Program-made: the position numbers and the translations under genes
In this document: positions 26,346 through 34,794 of the stretch, piece by piece
Layout: every line of letters begins with the position of its first letter
How positions within the stretch are numbered: position 1 is the stretch's first letter
The notes under the pieces: model-generated
What the model was told of the DNA's origin: nothing
The model's database searches: none
What the model saw: only the letters and a program-made list of their open reading frames with translations
Source of the DNA: Eubacterium_U album
GTDB taxonomy: Bacteria; Bacillota; Clostridia; Lachnospirales; Lachnospiraceae
Direction: 5' to 3'
DNA length: 64,000 bases
Assembly (NCBI RefSeq): GCF_025336545.1
Contig: NZ_JAODBU010000006.1
Coordinates: forward strand, 186,001-250,000

Positions 26346-26640
26346 CTTTTTGCTATCATCAAATTACTTTAACACGGTTCTGTTGTTTGAACAGGGGTAC
26401 AAATTGTACCTCCGTTGAAAAGGAATTTTCATTGTATTTTCTCATTAGGATTGAATAGGAAAGGATGGATAGCCGCCGTAGTAGGCGTTGTGGGAATGTG
26501 CGTAAACTGCCAGAATTGCGAGGCTGTGGGAAAGCTGTTTGCAGACCTGTGGGAAAAGGCTTGTCTTTTTCCATCAGGTTGTGAATGGCTTTTCCATCAG
26601 CACGAGCGGCAGTTTTCCATATTTCCATGACGCAAGAAAA

Positions 26641-26973
26641 TCATCCAACGATCAGCCGGTACACCGTCAGCGGCACATACCATACCGCCACAATCAACCG
26701 CCATGCCAGAACGAAACCACCGATCACACCACCGATAATAAAGTTCAATGCAAACAAGGCGATCCCTCCACCCAGGGAGCCGCCGCCCGGCACGATCCAG
26801 AGGCATATCCGATGGAGACCAAACGGCAGCCCGCAGAGTATCCAGAGCCATACATAGTCAAGCTCTCCGTTCTTCATGCAGGCGGATTTGAAGATACAAT
26901 ACAGGATCAGCACCACGATTACGGGCAGTACACTTTTGAAGAAAAATGCTTTGATTGCTTCGCTTCTTGTCAT
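26641..26973 (-). CDS. DUF6050 family membrane protein
   Basis: A 110-residue protein with three or four hydrophobic helices and a Gly-rich loop (PGGGSLGGG). Proteins of this type sit beside the relaxase gene in many Tn1549-group elements; function unknown. The ATG at 26973 is chosen because AAGGAGG lies just upstream; an ATG at 27000 in the same frame lies before that ribosome site. It follows mobA by about 70 bases and is likely co-transcribed with mobC-mobA. Confidence 0.78.
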   Translation of the reverse strand: MTRSEAIKAFFFKSVLPVIVVLILYCIFKSACMKNGELDYVWLWILCGLPFGLHRICLWIVPGGGSLGGGIALFALNFIIGGVIGGFVLAWRLIVAVWYVPLTVYRLIVG

Positions 26974-27044
26974 CGGTAAAACCTCCTTCCGCAGTTCCAT
27001 TATACAGGATGCCGGGAGCTGCGCCCAGTGTCTTTCAGAGAAAA

Positions 27045-28388
27045 TTATTCCAGCTCATGCCGCCGCTGTTGTTCCTGTTCCTTTGGAACGGCCAGCAGCG
27101 CATCCACATTCTGCTTGACGGTATCGTATTCCTGGGCTTCGGTTCTTGCGGTTTTGTACTCCGTAAGGAGCCGTTCCTTTTCTGCGTTGAGATTAGCAAG
27201 CTCCGTTTTCATGCTTTCCGTTGTCGGCAGCGGCACAGCCCCCAGCCGTTTCAATTCTCTGGCGGCTGCTTCAAAAAGGATGATCTCGCTCTCATGCCCC
27301 CGCAGAAACTTTTCTTTGTCATTTGATTTGCGGTATCGGTCATAGAGCGGTTTTAGCTGACGGTAAGTTCCGGCGTGCTTCATCACAAGGGCAAGTTCGG
27401 TGCTTCTGCTTTCTACCCGCTTGATCTCTGCATGAGCGGTATCTCTCCGTGCGGATAATGCGGCCAGTTTACTTTCCAGTTCTCCATAGTTGCTTATCCT
27501 GTGCTCGGTCAGGAAATTCATGGTCTTGGCGGCCTGTTTCAGATTGTTCAGCTTCGCCCAATGGGTAAAGCCTGCGCTCTGCTGCGCCTTGATGTTGTTC
27601 TGAATATCAATGAGCAGGCTGATCTTTCCGTTCTGCGGTTTCGGCTGGTGGGAAGGTCTGGAACGTCCGGCAATCCGGGCGGCAAGGGCTTCTTCGGTGT
27701 AGTCCACACCCAGGGTTTTCAGACGGGTGAATCGTTCCTGATCCGGCGCTCTGGCGGAGATATATTTGCCCCGCTTGATCTCATAGCCTTCTCTCTGCAG
27801 GCGATGAACCAGTTCTTCTAAATCGGAACAGACTGGCAGGAGTCGGTCGATGGCCGCTTTCAGCTTTGCCTTATAGCTGGTGCCGTTCTGCGCAGCCTGA
27901 TGTTCAATATAGCTCTTGCCCTTGTCCTGTCCGGGGATGATGACAGACAGACCGTGTTCCTTGCAAAGCCGGTCCGAAGTGCGGCGGATATAGTGATAAC
28001 TCCGCTTGTTGGAATGATAGTGCTTGTGATCCGCAAAGCTGACCGCATTGAAAATCAGGTGGTTATGAACATGATCTTTGTCTATATGGGTGGTAAGTAC
28101 AAATTCATACTTGCCGCCCAGGATTTCTTTTGCAAGCTCCATGCCGATCTCATGGGCCTGTTCCGGCGTAACCTCCCCAGGCTGAAAGGCTTGGATCAGG
28201 TGACGGCCCAGGTTCGTTCCCTTGTCGATGGCATGGCGGCGGGTCCAGGAAAATTCGATATCCGCAGTTTCGGCGGCACAGCCATAGGAAGAAACAAGCA
28301 GCTTTCCGTCCGTCTTTTCCGGGTTACAGATATAGTCAATGGCGGCTTTCAGCGTTGACTTGATAGGATGTGTCTTTGTAACTGCCAT
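27045..28388 (-). CDS. mobA: Relaxase, MobA/VirD2 family (MOBP)
   Basis: A 447-residue relaxase that nicks oriT and pilots the single strand into the recipient. The N-terminal domain has the probable catalytic Tyr19 (KAAIDYICNP) and the metal-binding motif HIDKDHVHNH at 101-110. After about residue 240 the protein is helical and coiled-coil-like. It overlaps mobC by 40 bases. With mobC and the inverted repeats upstream (28705-28787), it forms the mobilisation module. Confidence 0.95.
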   Translation of the reverse strand: MAVTKTHPIKSTLKAAIDYICNPEKTDGKLLVSSYGCAAETADIEFSWTRRHAIDKGTNLGRHLIQAFQPGEVTPEQAHEIGMELAKEILGGKYEFVLTTHIDKDHVHNHLIFNAVSFADHKHYHSNKRSYHYIRRTSDRLCKEHGLSVIIPGQDKGKSYIEHQAAQNGTSYKAKLKAAIDRLLPVCSDLEELVHRLQREGYEIKRGKYISARAPDQERFTRLKTLGVDYTEEALAARIAGRSRPSHQPKPQNGKISLLIDIQNNIKAQQSAGFTHWAKLNNLKQAAKTMNFLTEHRISNYGELESKLAALSARRDTAHAEIKRVESRSTELALVMKHAGTYRQLKPLYDRYRKSNDKEKFLRGHESEIILFEAAARELKRLGAVPLPTTESMKTELANLNAEKERLLTEYKTARTEAQEYDTVKQNVDALLAVPKEQEQQRRHELE

Positions 28389-28678
28389 ATCTCATCCAGC
28401 CTTTCCCGTATCTCGTCCATGTCGGCCTGATACGCAGGACCTCCGGCGTTGATCCGCTTGGCAATCTGGTTGATATTCCGACCAATGGCGGAAAGTTCTT
28501 TGGTAAATGCCTTGATATCTGCGGTGTCCGTATAGATGATATATCCGTCAATCGCCATCTTGCGGAGGTAAGCGCCATATCTGCGTGTGGGTAACTGGCT
28601 CATTTTTTCGTCTATGAGCCGTTTTTCGTCCTCCGTGACATAGAATTTTATTTGAATATTTCGCTTTCGGTTTGCCAT
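28349..28678 (-). CDS. mobC: MobC-type relaxosome accessory protein
   Basis: A 109-residue protein with an N-terminal ribbon-helix-helix-like segment (NIQIKFYVTEDEKRLIDEKM) and the C-terminal MobC signature SAIGRNINQIAKRINAGG. MobC proteins bind and open DNA near nic to help the relaxase. The ATG at 28678 is chosen because AACGGAGGCGG precedes it; an open frame continues upstream but has no ribosome site. The candidate oriT starts about 25 bases upstream. Confidence 0.9.
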   Translation of the reverse strand: MANRKRNIQIKFYVTEDEKRLIDEKMSQLPTRRYGAYLRKMAIDGYIIYTDTADIKAFTKELSAIGRNINQIAKRINAGGPAYQADMDEIRERLDEIWQLQRHILSSQR

Positions 28679-28700
28679 GCGCCGCCTCCGTTCCTCATAA

Positions 28701-28800
28701 GGGTTTGGGACTATCCCAACAAGCAATTTTGAATTTTCGGGTAAGGGACCTGAAAATCTCAAAATTCGCAAGCGGGTACTCGCTTGCTGTGCTTGCTATC
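28701..28800 (-). other. oriT: Candidate origin of transfer (oriT)
   Basis: Three inverted repeats lie in 85 bases directly upstream of mobC: TTGGGA/TCCCAA (28705-28710, 28714-28719); an imperfect pair of 16-17 bases (28727-28742 with 28748-28764); and GCAAGCG/CGCTTGC (28768-28774, 28781-28787) around a GTAC-like centre. Clustered inverted repeats next to mobC are usual for MOBP origins. I cannot place nic. The rest of 28801-29000 shows no gene. Confidence 0.6.
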
Positions 28801-29027
28801 GTTACCCTACCTTCTATTTCTCCCTCTACTAATACTACAATTTGAAGCGGTGATTTTGGCTGTTTCCATTTCAAATTATGCAAGAACCGCCGCTTTTCAA
28901 TGTGGGATAGTTCTATGTTCACGCTCACACGCAGACAATCATTCCCCGCAAAGATAGCAAGAGTAAAGTAATTGTCTATTTGGAGCGAAAATGCCTTTTT
29001 GGAGAAGAAACATACCGACATATCTGC

Positions 29028-29057
29028 TATACTGAAATGCGGTTAGTTGGTGCTAAC
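29028..29057 (+). promoter_or_regulatory. Cargo promoter -10 with palindromic operator
   Basis: TATACT at 29028-29033 with a poor -35. Immediately downstream GTTAG (29042-29046) and CTAAC (29053-29057) form a perfect inverted pair over the expected start site. TTAG/CTAA half-sites recall DtxR/IdeR operators, though the spacing differs from the classical 19-bp box. The DtxR-type regulator at 36557 would be the natural binder; this is inference. Confidence 0.5.
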
Positions 29058-29083
29058 ACAAAAGCAAACAGGAGGACCAAATA

Positions 29084-29662
29084 ATGAATAAACTACAAGG
29101 AAAAGACCTTATCAATGTTGGAATCTTCACTGCGATCTATTTTGTGGTGATGATGGCGATTGCCATGCTGGGATTTATCCCTATTTTTCTTCCGCTTCTG
29201 ATCGTGCTGGTTCCGCTGATTGGCGGAATCGTAATGATGCTGTATTATTCTAAAGTCCAGAAGTTTGGAATGGTATCGCTGACAGGACTGATCTGCGGTA
29301 TTTTAATGTTGCTGACCGGCATGGGGTATTGGAGCATTATTACCGGTGCCGTGTTCGGTGTCCTGGCTGATCTTGTTTTGAAATCCGGCGATTATAAGAG
29401 TGCAAAAAAAGGAATCATATCGCATGGTGTTTTTTCTATGTGGATCATCGGAAACTACATCCCCATTGTTGCAACACGGGACAGCTACTATCAGCAGCTA
29501 ATCAGCGGTTATGGACAAGAGTATGCAGATTCCATTATGAGCTATATCTCGGCATATACGCTCCCCCTTCTTTTGATTGCCGGATTCGTTTGCGGCGTGA
29601 TCGGCGGTGTGATCGGCCAGAAAATTTTCAAAAAGCACTTTAAGCGTGCGGGTATTGCATAA
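29084..29662 (+). CDS. MptD-type ECF transporter substrate-binding (S) component
   Basis: A 192-residue membrane protein with about five or six hydrophobic helices that would bind the substrate for the ECF energy module encoded next. The N-terminus (KLQGKDLINVGIFTAIYFVV) and overall layout match the MptD-like S-component group. The substrate is unknown; linkage to AraC and DtxR-type regulators and to YbtPQ-like ABC genes points to a metal or metallophore. ATG 29084 has AGGAGG upstream; the stop overlaps the EcfT ATG. Confidence 0.85.
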   Translation: MNKLQGKDLINVGIFTAIYFVVMMAIAMLGFIPIFLPLLIVLVPLIGGIVMMLYYSKVQKFGMVSLTGLICGILMLLTGMGYWSIITGAVFGVLADLVLKSGDYKSAKKGIISHGVFSMWIIGNYIPIVATRDSYYQQLISGYGQEYADSIMSYISAYTLPLLLIAGFVCGVIGGVIGQKIFKKHFKRAGIA

Positions 29663-30399
29663 TGCGCCGTGAATTGTTAGCAAGCAAAAAAAAGGAAACC
29701 GGCCTGTCGTTAGACCCTCGGACAAAGTTGGCATTGCTTATCACGATTGCCCTCTTTGTCTTGAGCGGCGGAGGTGGGGCTGCTTCTAAACAGTTTGCTC
29801 CTATTTTGGCTGCTGTTCCATTGATCCTGCTGCTCACGGAAAAATCGTGGAAGGGATCGGTTATCTATTTTGTTTTATATGGCGGCAGCTATATATTGCA
29901 ACTATGGGCGCTCCCCCACCTGTCCGGCCTTCCTAACTTTCTTGTTGTTGCAATCTGCGGTTTCTTTATGCGGTTTGTGCCGGGGATTATGATGGGATAC
30001 ATCACGGTCAGGACAACGACGGTCAGCGAGTTTGTTGCCGCCATGAAGAAGCTGCATTTACCGGAGCAGATCATCATTCCTATGTCCGTGATATTCCGAT
30101 TTTTCCCTACTGTTGTAGAAGAATATAATGCCATAGGGGACGCTATGAAAATGAGAGGAATCCGTTTTGGCGGGGGCAAAGCCAGTGCAATGCTGGAATA
30201 CAGGCTTGTCCCTGTTATCATGTGTTCCGTCAAGATCGGGGAAGAATTAAATGCGGCAGCCCTGACAAGAGGATTGGGCGGTCCGGTCAAGAGGACAAAC
30301 ATCTGCGAAATCGGCTTTCATGTGCAGGATGTTTTTTTCCTGCTGCTATGTGTGGTGGCTTTTGCAATTCCTATTGTCACGATGATTACAGGGAGGTAG
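29662..30399 (+). CDS. ECF transporter transmembrane protein (EcfT/CbiQ)
   Basis: A 245-residue protein coupling the two ATPase domains to the S component. Membrane helices lie at about 22-60, 62-90 and 110-130, and at the C-terminus 220-243. The region around residues 150-200 holds the conserved coupling segment (AIGDAMKMRGIRFGGGKAS, then LTRGLGG), with Ala-Arg-Gly-type motifs expected in EcfT. The ATG overlaps the preceding stop, and the ATPase gene starts four bases after its own stop. Confidence 0.92.
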   Translation: MRRELLASKKKETGLSLDPRTKLALLITIALFVLSGGGGAASKQFAPILAAVPLILLLTEKSWKGSVIYFVLYGGSYILQLWALPHLSGLPNFLVVAICGFFMRFVPGIMMGYITVRTTTVSEFVAAMKKLHLPEQIIIPMSVIFRFFPTVVEEYNAIGDAMKMRGIRFGGGKASAMLEYRLVPVIMCSVKIGEELNAAALTRGLGGPVKRTNICEIGFHVQDVFFLLLCVVAFAIPIVTMITGR

Positions 30400-30403
30400 G
30401 CCT

Positions 30404-31939
30404 ATGATCGAATGTAAAAAAGTTTCTTTTTCCTACCCTCCAAATGAAACTGACATTGGGGACAGGAAAGGACACGGAACATTAAGAAATATTGACCTGT
30501 CTATTAACGACGGGGATTTTGTACTGCTCTGCGGAACATCGGGCTGCGGTAAAACCACACTGACACGGCTGTTTAACGGACTGATTCCTCATTATTACGA
30601 TGGAAAGCTGGAAGGCACTGTCATGCTTGATGGAGAAGATATGAGCGGGCTTTCCCTGTTTGATATATCAAAAAAAGTGGGTTCTGTTTTTCAGAATCCA
30701 CGTTCTCAATTTTTTAATGTGGATACGACCAGCGAAATTGCCTTTGGATGTGAAAACCATGGATTGGAAGAAGCAGAAATCCGAAAGCGGGTAAAGCTGG
30801 TCTCAGAGCAGTTGAACCTTACAAATCTGCTGGACAGAAGTGTTTTCTCCCTTTCCGGTGGGGAAAAGCAAAAAATCGCCTGTGGATCTGCCGCCGCTGT
30901 GGAACCGGATGTATTTGTTTTGGACGAGCCATCTTCCAACCTTGACGCCTATTCCATCGCTGATTTTCGGAAACTGTTAAAAATATTGAAGTCACAGGGC
31001 AAAACAATTATTATTGCGGAGCACCGGCTCTACTATCTTTATGATCTGGCAGACAGGATCATATATTTAAGCGACGGGGAAATACAAGGGGATTATACTT
31101 TGCCGGAATTTCAGTTGATTCCGGCGGCGGAAAAAGCTAAAATGGGATTACGGCCTCTTGGCCTGGGTGAGTTTGCAGACATTGAGCCTGCCAGTCTACA
31201 TTCAGGGCAGGGGATATGGAAACTGAACCACTTCCATTTCGCATACAAGAAACAGCCGGAAACGCTTTCTCTGGAAAATATAGAGCTTCCTGCCGGAAAT
31301 GTAACGGCGGTCATCGGGCACAATGGAGCCGGAAAAACGACACTATCTCGTTGCTTATGCGGATTGGAAAAAAGATGTAAAGGTATCCTCGAAAAAGATG
31401 GTACTTCCTATTCAAGCAAACAGCGGCTGAAGCTATGCTATATGGTCATGCAGGATGTAAATCATCAGCTTTTTACGGAGAGCGTTTTAGAGGAAGTCCT
31501 GTTAAGTATGCCGGGGAAAGATTCCGATGAATCGCCTGAAAATGTGGCAAAGGCAGAGGCTATCTTGACAGAAATGGATTTGCTCCCGTACAAAGCCTGC
31601 CATCCGATGGGGCTTTCGGGAGGGCAAAAACAACGTGTGGCGATTGCTTCTGCGATTGCCTCTGAACGTCCGGTTATACTATTTGACGAACCTACCAGCG
31701 GCCTTGATCTCTTTCATATGAGGCAGGTGGCCGATTCGGTCAAAGGACTTGCCGATTCAGGAAAAACCATTGTGATTGTGACCCATGATCCTGAATTTAT
31801 ACTCAGGTGCTGCAATTATGTGATCCATCTGGAAAACGGCAGATTGGAGGAAAGCTATTTCCTCCAGGATACGGAAGGACGGGAACGGTTATTTAATTTC
31901 TTTATGATGGAAGGAGGCGGCGGAAATCAAACTGTTTGA
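30404..31939 (+). CDS. ECF transporter ATPase, two fused ABC domains (EcfA-type)
   Basis: A 511-residue protein carrying both nucleotide-binding domains. Domain 1 has Walker A CGTSGCGKTTL (about 48), signature FSLSGGEKQKIA and Walker B VFVLDEPSSNLD. Domain 2 has Walker A GHNGAGKTTLS (about 308), signature LSGGQKQRVAIAS and Walker B VILFDEPTSGLD. Such fused EcfA1-A2 proteins pair with one EcfT and one S protein. All three are present here as an operon, so the module looks complete. Confidence 0.94.
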   Translation: MIECKKVSFSYPPNETDIGDRKGHGTLRNIDLSINDGDFVLLCGTSGCGKTTLTRLFNGLIPHYYDGKLEGTVMLDGEDMSGLSLFDISKKVGSVFQNPRSQFFNVDTTSEIAFGCENHGLEEAEIRKRVKLVSEQLNLTNLLDRSVFSLSGGEKQKIACGSAAAVEPDVFVLDEPSSNLDAYSIADFRKLLKILKSQGKTIIIAEHRLYYLYDLADRIIYLSDGEIQGDYTLPEFQLIPAAEKAKMGLRPLGLGEFADIEPASLHSGQGIWKLNHFHFAYKKQPETLSLENIELPAGNVTAVIGHNGAGKTTLSRCLCGLEKRCKGILEKDGTSYSSKQRLKLCYMVMQDVNHQLFTESVLEEVLLSMPGKDSDESPENVAKAEAILTEMDLLPYKACHPMGLSGGQKQRVAIASAIASERPVILFDEPTSGLDLFHMRQVADSVKGLADSGKTIVIVTHDPEFILRCCNYVIHLENGRLEESYFLQDTEGRERLFNFFMMEGGGGNQTV

Positions 31940-32033
31940 TGGTAAAATAAACTGCGGCTCAAATGTTAAAAATGTCATTGAAACTGAGGATTGCGTTGTC
32001 CTGCAGCTTTTTGACGAGAGCGGCGAGGGAACC

Positions 32034-32891
32034 ATGACAGCCCACAAAATTTTTGATGGCGCTTTTGTGATGTATAGCGATATGCACCTGAAAGAATGTA
32101 CCTCCTACTTTCAGAGTAGTACGGACAGTTCGCTTCTCTATATAGACCATTGCAGGGAGGGACGGATCGAAAGCGAGATTGACAATCATGCGTATAGCTA
32201 TTTGCAAGAGAATGAGATGCGTGTGGATGACCGGCGTTCCCATTCGGGACGGTTCTGCTTTCCACTCTGCCACTATCATGGGATGACCCTGGGATTTGAT
32301 CTGGACATTGCTGTGCCGGCGCTGAAAGACTTTTTTGGCGGATTTTCTGTTGATTTGTACGAGCTTCAAAAAAAGTATTGCAATGACAAGAAACCGTTTG
32401 TGATTCATAATGAGCCAGGAATTGAACATATTTTTTCAGAGCTTTACTTTGTCCCGCAGCAGATCAAAAGTGACTACTATAAAGTAAAAGCCCTGGAGCT
32501 GCTTTTATATCTGGACGCTTTGCAGTTTTCTGATTCCAAAGAAGATCGCCCTTATTTCTATAAAGGTCAGGTAGAAAAAATCAAAGCGATCCATGATCTT
32601 ATTACGGCAAATTTGCAGGAGCATTACACGATGGATGAATTAGCTGAACGATTCCAGATTTCGTTGACGGGGATGAAAACCTGCTTTAAGGAAATATACG
32701 GAGATTCCATGTATTCCTATCTTCGCCGTTATCGGATGAACGTTGCTGCCACAATGCTCCGGCAGGATTCCAAAAAAGGGATTGCGGAAATTGCCGGAGC
32801 TGTGGGATATGAAAGCCCCAGTAAATTTGCAACAGCTTTCCGGCAGGTGATAGGGCAGACGCCGATGGAATATCGAAAATCTTTTTTCTAA
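32034..32891 (+). CDS. AraC family transcriptional regulator
   Basis: A protein of at least 285 residues with an N-terminal sensing domain and a C-terminal double HTH (YTMDELAERFQISLTGMK, then IAEIAGAVGYESPSKFATAF). It resembles YbtA-type activators of metallophore uptake, which fits the ABC genes downstream. The start is uncertain. The frame is open back to 31908 with sequence like the family N-terminus (LFDGKINCG), and AAGGAGG at 31911 stands before ATC 31926 and CTG 31932, but no ATG, GTG or TTG occurs in frame before 32034. Confidence 0.88.
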   Translation: MTAHKIFDGAFVMYSDMHLKECTSYFQSSTDSSLLYIDHCREGRIESEIDNHAYSYLQENEMRVDDRRSHSGRFCFPLCHYHGMTLGFDLDIAVPALKDFFGGFSVDLYELQKKYCNDKKPFVIHNEPGIEHIFSELYFVPQQIKSDYYKVKALELLLYLDALQFSDSKEDRPYFYKGQVEKIKAIHDLITANLQEHYTMDELAERFQISLTGMKTCFKEIYGDSMYSYLRRYRMNVAATMLRQDSKKGIAEIAGAVGYESPSKFATAFRQVIGQTPMEYRKSFF

Positions 32892-32945
32892 ACGGTGCAT
32901 AAATGCCGTTTTGGAGAGGAAAGAAGAATTGAATACTGCTACAAT

Positions 32946-32980
32946 AAGGATGGTTAGCAAAGACTACCCATCCTTTTTTC
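32946..32980 (+). terminator. Intrinsic terminator after araC-type gene
   Basis: AAGGATGG (32946-32953) pairs with CCATCCTT (32968-32975), followed by TTTTTTC. A second pairing AGCAAAG (32955-32961) with CTTTGCT (about 32980-32986) interleaves with it, so the two stems could be alternatives or a pseudoknot. This could make termination before the ABC genes conditional. Confidence 0.7.
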
Positions 32981-33012
32981 TTTGCTGACTAAAAAGAAGG
33001 AAGGTGATTGTA

Positions 33013-34794
33013 ATGAAGCAGCAAAAAGATAATTGGGTGAAAATTCTGTTTTCCTTCGCCGCACCATGCAAGGGGAAAATGGCTCTTTCGGTATTCTGCG
33101 CCATTCTGAGCGTTGCAGGAGGGTTTATTCCTTTTTGGGCTGTATATGAAATCCTGCTGGCATTTATCAATCAGAATGTGACCCTGAATGGCATTCTGAT
33201 TTGGTGTCTGGTTGGAGCAGCGGGCTACCTGCTGCGGGTTGCCTGCCATGGAATCTCTACGATCCTGGCGCATATTTCAGCCTATACCATTTTGGAAGGA
33301 ATCCGGCTTAAAATTGCAGACCGGCTGATGAAAGCGCCTCTCGGCGAAGTGATGGGGCGGCGAATCGGCTATCTGAAAAATATCATCATGGATAAGGTGG
33401 AGGATTTAGAGCCGCCTTTGGCACACATGATCCCGGAATTGACTTCTAACCTCCTACTCCCTGTTGCAATTTTTACCTGGATGATGGTCATTGACTGGCG
33501 CATGGGATTGGCGGTTCTGATTGCTCCGGTGCTGGCCATGATTCCTATGTTTTTCCTTATGAGGAACTATAACAGCCAGTACGCCGCTTATATGGAGGCA
33601 AATAACCACGTCAACAGTATTATTATCGAGTATGTGGAAGGTATCGAGGTTGTAAAGGCCTTTAACCAAAGCACAAGCTCCTATGAAAAATTTGTTAATG
33701 CTGTCCAGTCGTTCAAAGAGTTTACCTTGGCATGGTTTAAGAGTACATGGAAATCGATGAACCTTATGATGGCGATTATGCCCACAACGCTCCTGGGGGT
33801 TCTTCCTGTCGGCCTTTTGCTGGTGCAGAATGGAAGTATCTCCCCTGCGGAGCTTGCAATGGGGATTATCCTTTCCCTCAGCATTGTTGGACCGTTGATG
33901 AAAGCAACCACTTTCATTAACGAAGCAAAGTCTATGGAATATGCAGTAGAGGCGGCAAATGAACTTTTGAACCTGCCTGTACTGCCGGATTCAGGGAAAA
34001 TCGTATCTATTCCTCACAATGATATTGCGTTGAAGCATGTAACCTTTTCCTATGACGGTTCCGAGCAAAATGAAGTGTTGCATGATGTGAACCTGGAATT
34101 GCCAGAGGGAAGTTTTACGGCACTTGTAGGACCGTCTGGCGGCGGTAAATCAACGATTGCCCGTCTGATTGCAAGGTTTTGGGACGTGACAGGCGGCAGC
34201 ATTACCATTGGGGGGAAGAATATCAAAGAGTTGTCTATACGCCAGCTTTCCGAACTGGTCAGTTTTGTGACGCAGGATAACTTCCTGTTTAATTGCTCCC
34301 TGAAAGAAAACATCCGTCTTGGAAATCCAAACGCCACAGATGAAGAAGTATATGCGGCGGCGAAAGCGGCCTGCTGTGATGAATTTATTGTGCGTTTGGA
34401 CAAAGGATATGATACCCCTGCCGGTGATGCCGGAAAGAGGCTGTCCGGCGGCGAAAAACAGCGAATTGCGATTGCGAGGGCGATCCTAAAAAATGCCCCG
34501 ATTGTTATTTTGGATGAAGCGACAGCATTTACTGACCCGCAGAACGAAGATAAAATTCAGAAATCTATCATGGCGTTATCAAAGGGTAAAACTCTTCTTG
34601 TGATCGCCCACCGCCTTTCCACCATTCAGAACGCAGATCAGATTGTCGTGTTGAAAAAAGGCCGGATTGTGGATTGCGGAAAGCAGGAAGAATTGTTGAA
34701 GCGGTGTCCGCTTTATGCGGATATGTGGAAAGCGCACATCGGGGCGAAGAATTGGTCTGTGAGTGAAAAGAAGGAGGTGGCCGCTCATGTTTAA
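33013..34794 (+). CDS. ABC half-transporter (membrane + ATPase), YbtP/Q-like
   Basis: A 593-residue fusion of six membrane helices (about 20-310) and an ATPase domain: Walker A GPSGGGKSTIARL at about 375, signature LSGGEKQRIAIARA, and Walker B IVILDEATAFTDPQN. It pairs with the next gene as a heterodimer. The exporter-type fold is also used by YbtPQ and IrtAB, which import siderophores, and the AraC and DtxR-type neighbours favour that role. ATG 33013 is chosen with GGAAGGTG six bases upstream. Confidence 0.9.
   Translation: MKQQKDNWVKILFSFAAPCKGKMALSVFCAILSVAGGFIPFWAVYEILLAFINQNVTLNGILIWCLVGAAGYLLRVACHGISTILAHISAYTILEGIRLKIADRLMKAPLGEVMGRRIGYLKNIIMDKVEDLEPPLAHMIPELTSNLLLPVAIFTWMMVIDWRMGLAVLIAPVLAMIPMFFLMRNYNSQYAAYMEANNHVNSIIIEYVEGIEVVKAFNQSTSSYEKFVNAVQSFKEFTLAWFKSTWKSMNLMMAIMPTTLLGVLPVGLLLVQNGSISPAELAMGIILSLSIVGPLMKATTFINEAKSMEYAVEAANELLNLPVLPDSGKIVSIPHNDIALKHVTFSYDGSEQNEVLHDVNLELPEGSFTALVGPSGGGKSTIARLIARFWDVTGGSITIGGKNIKELSIRQLSELVSFVTQDNFLFNCSLKENIRLGNPNATDEEVYAAAKAACCDEFIVRLDKGYDTPAGDAGKRLSGGEKQRIAIARAILKNAPIVILDEATAFTDPQNEDKIQKSIMALSKGKTLLVIAHRLSTIQNADQIVVLKKGRIVDCGKQEELLKRCPLYADMWKAHIGAKNWSVSEKKEVAAHV

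Noticed and set aside
26359..26628. Minus-strand frame of 89 codons before the DUF6050 gene
   Set aside because: Low-complexity, no good ribosome site; at most a remnant.
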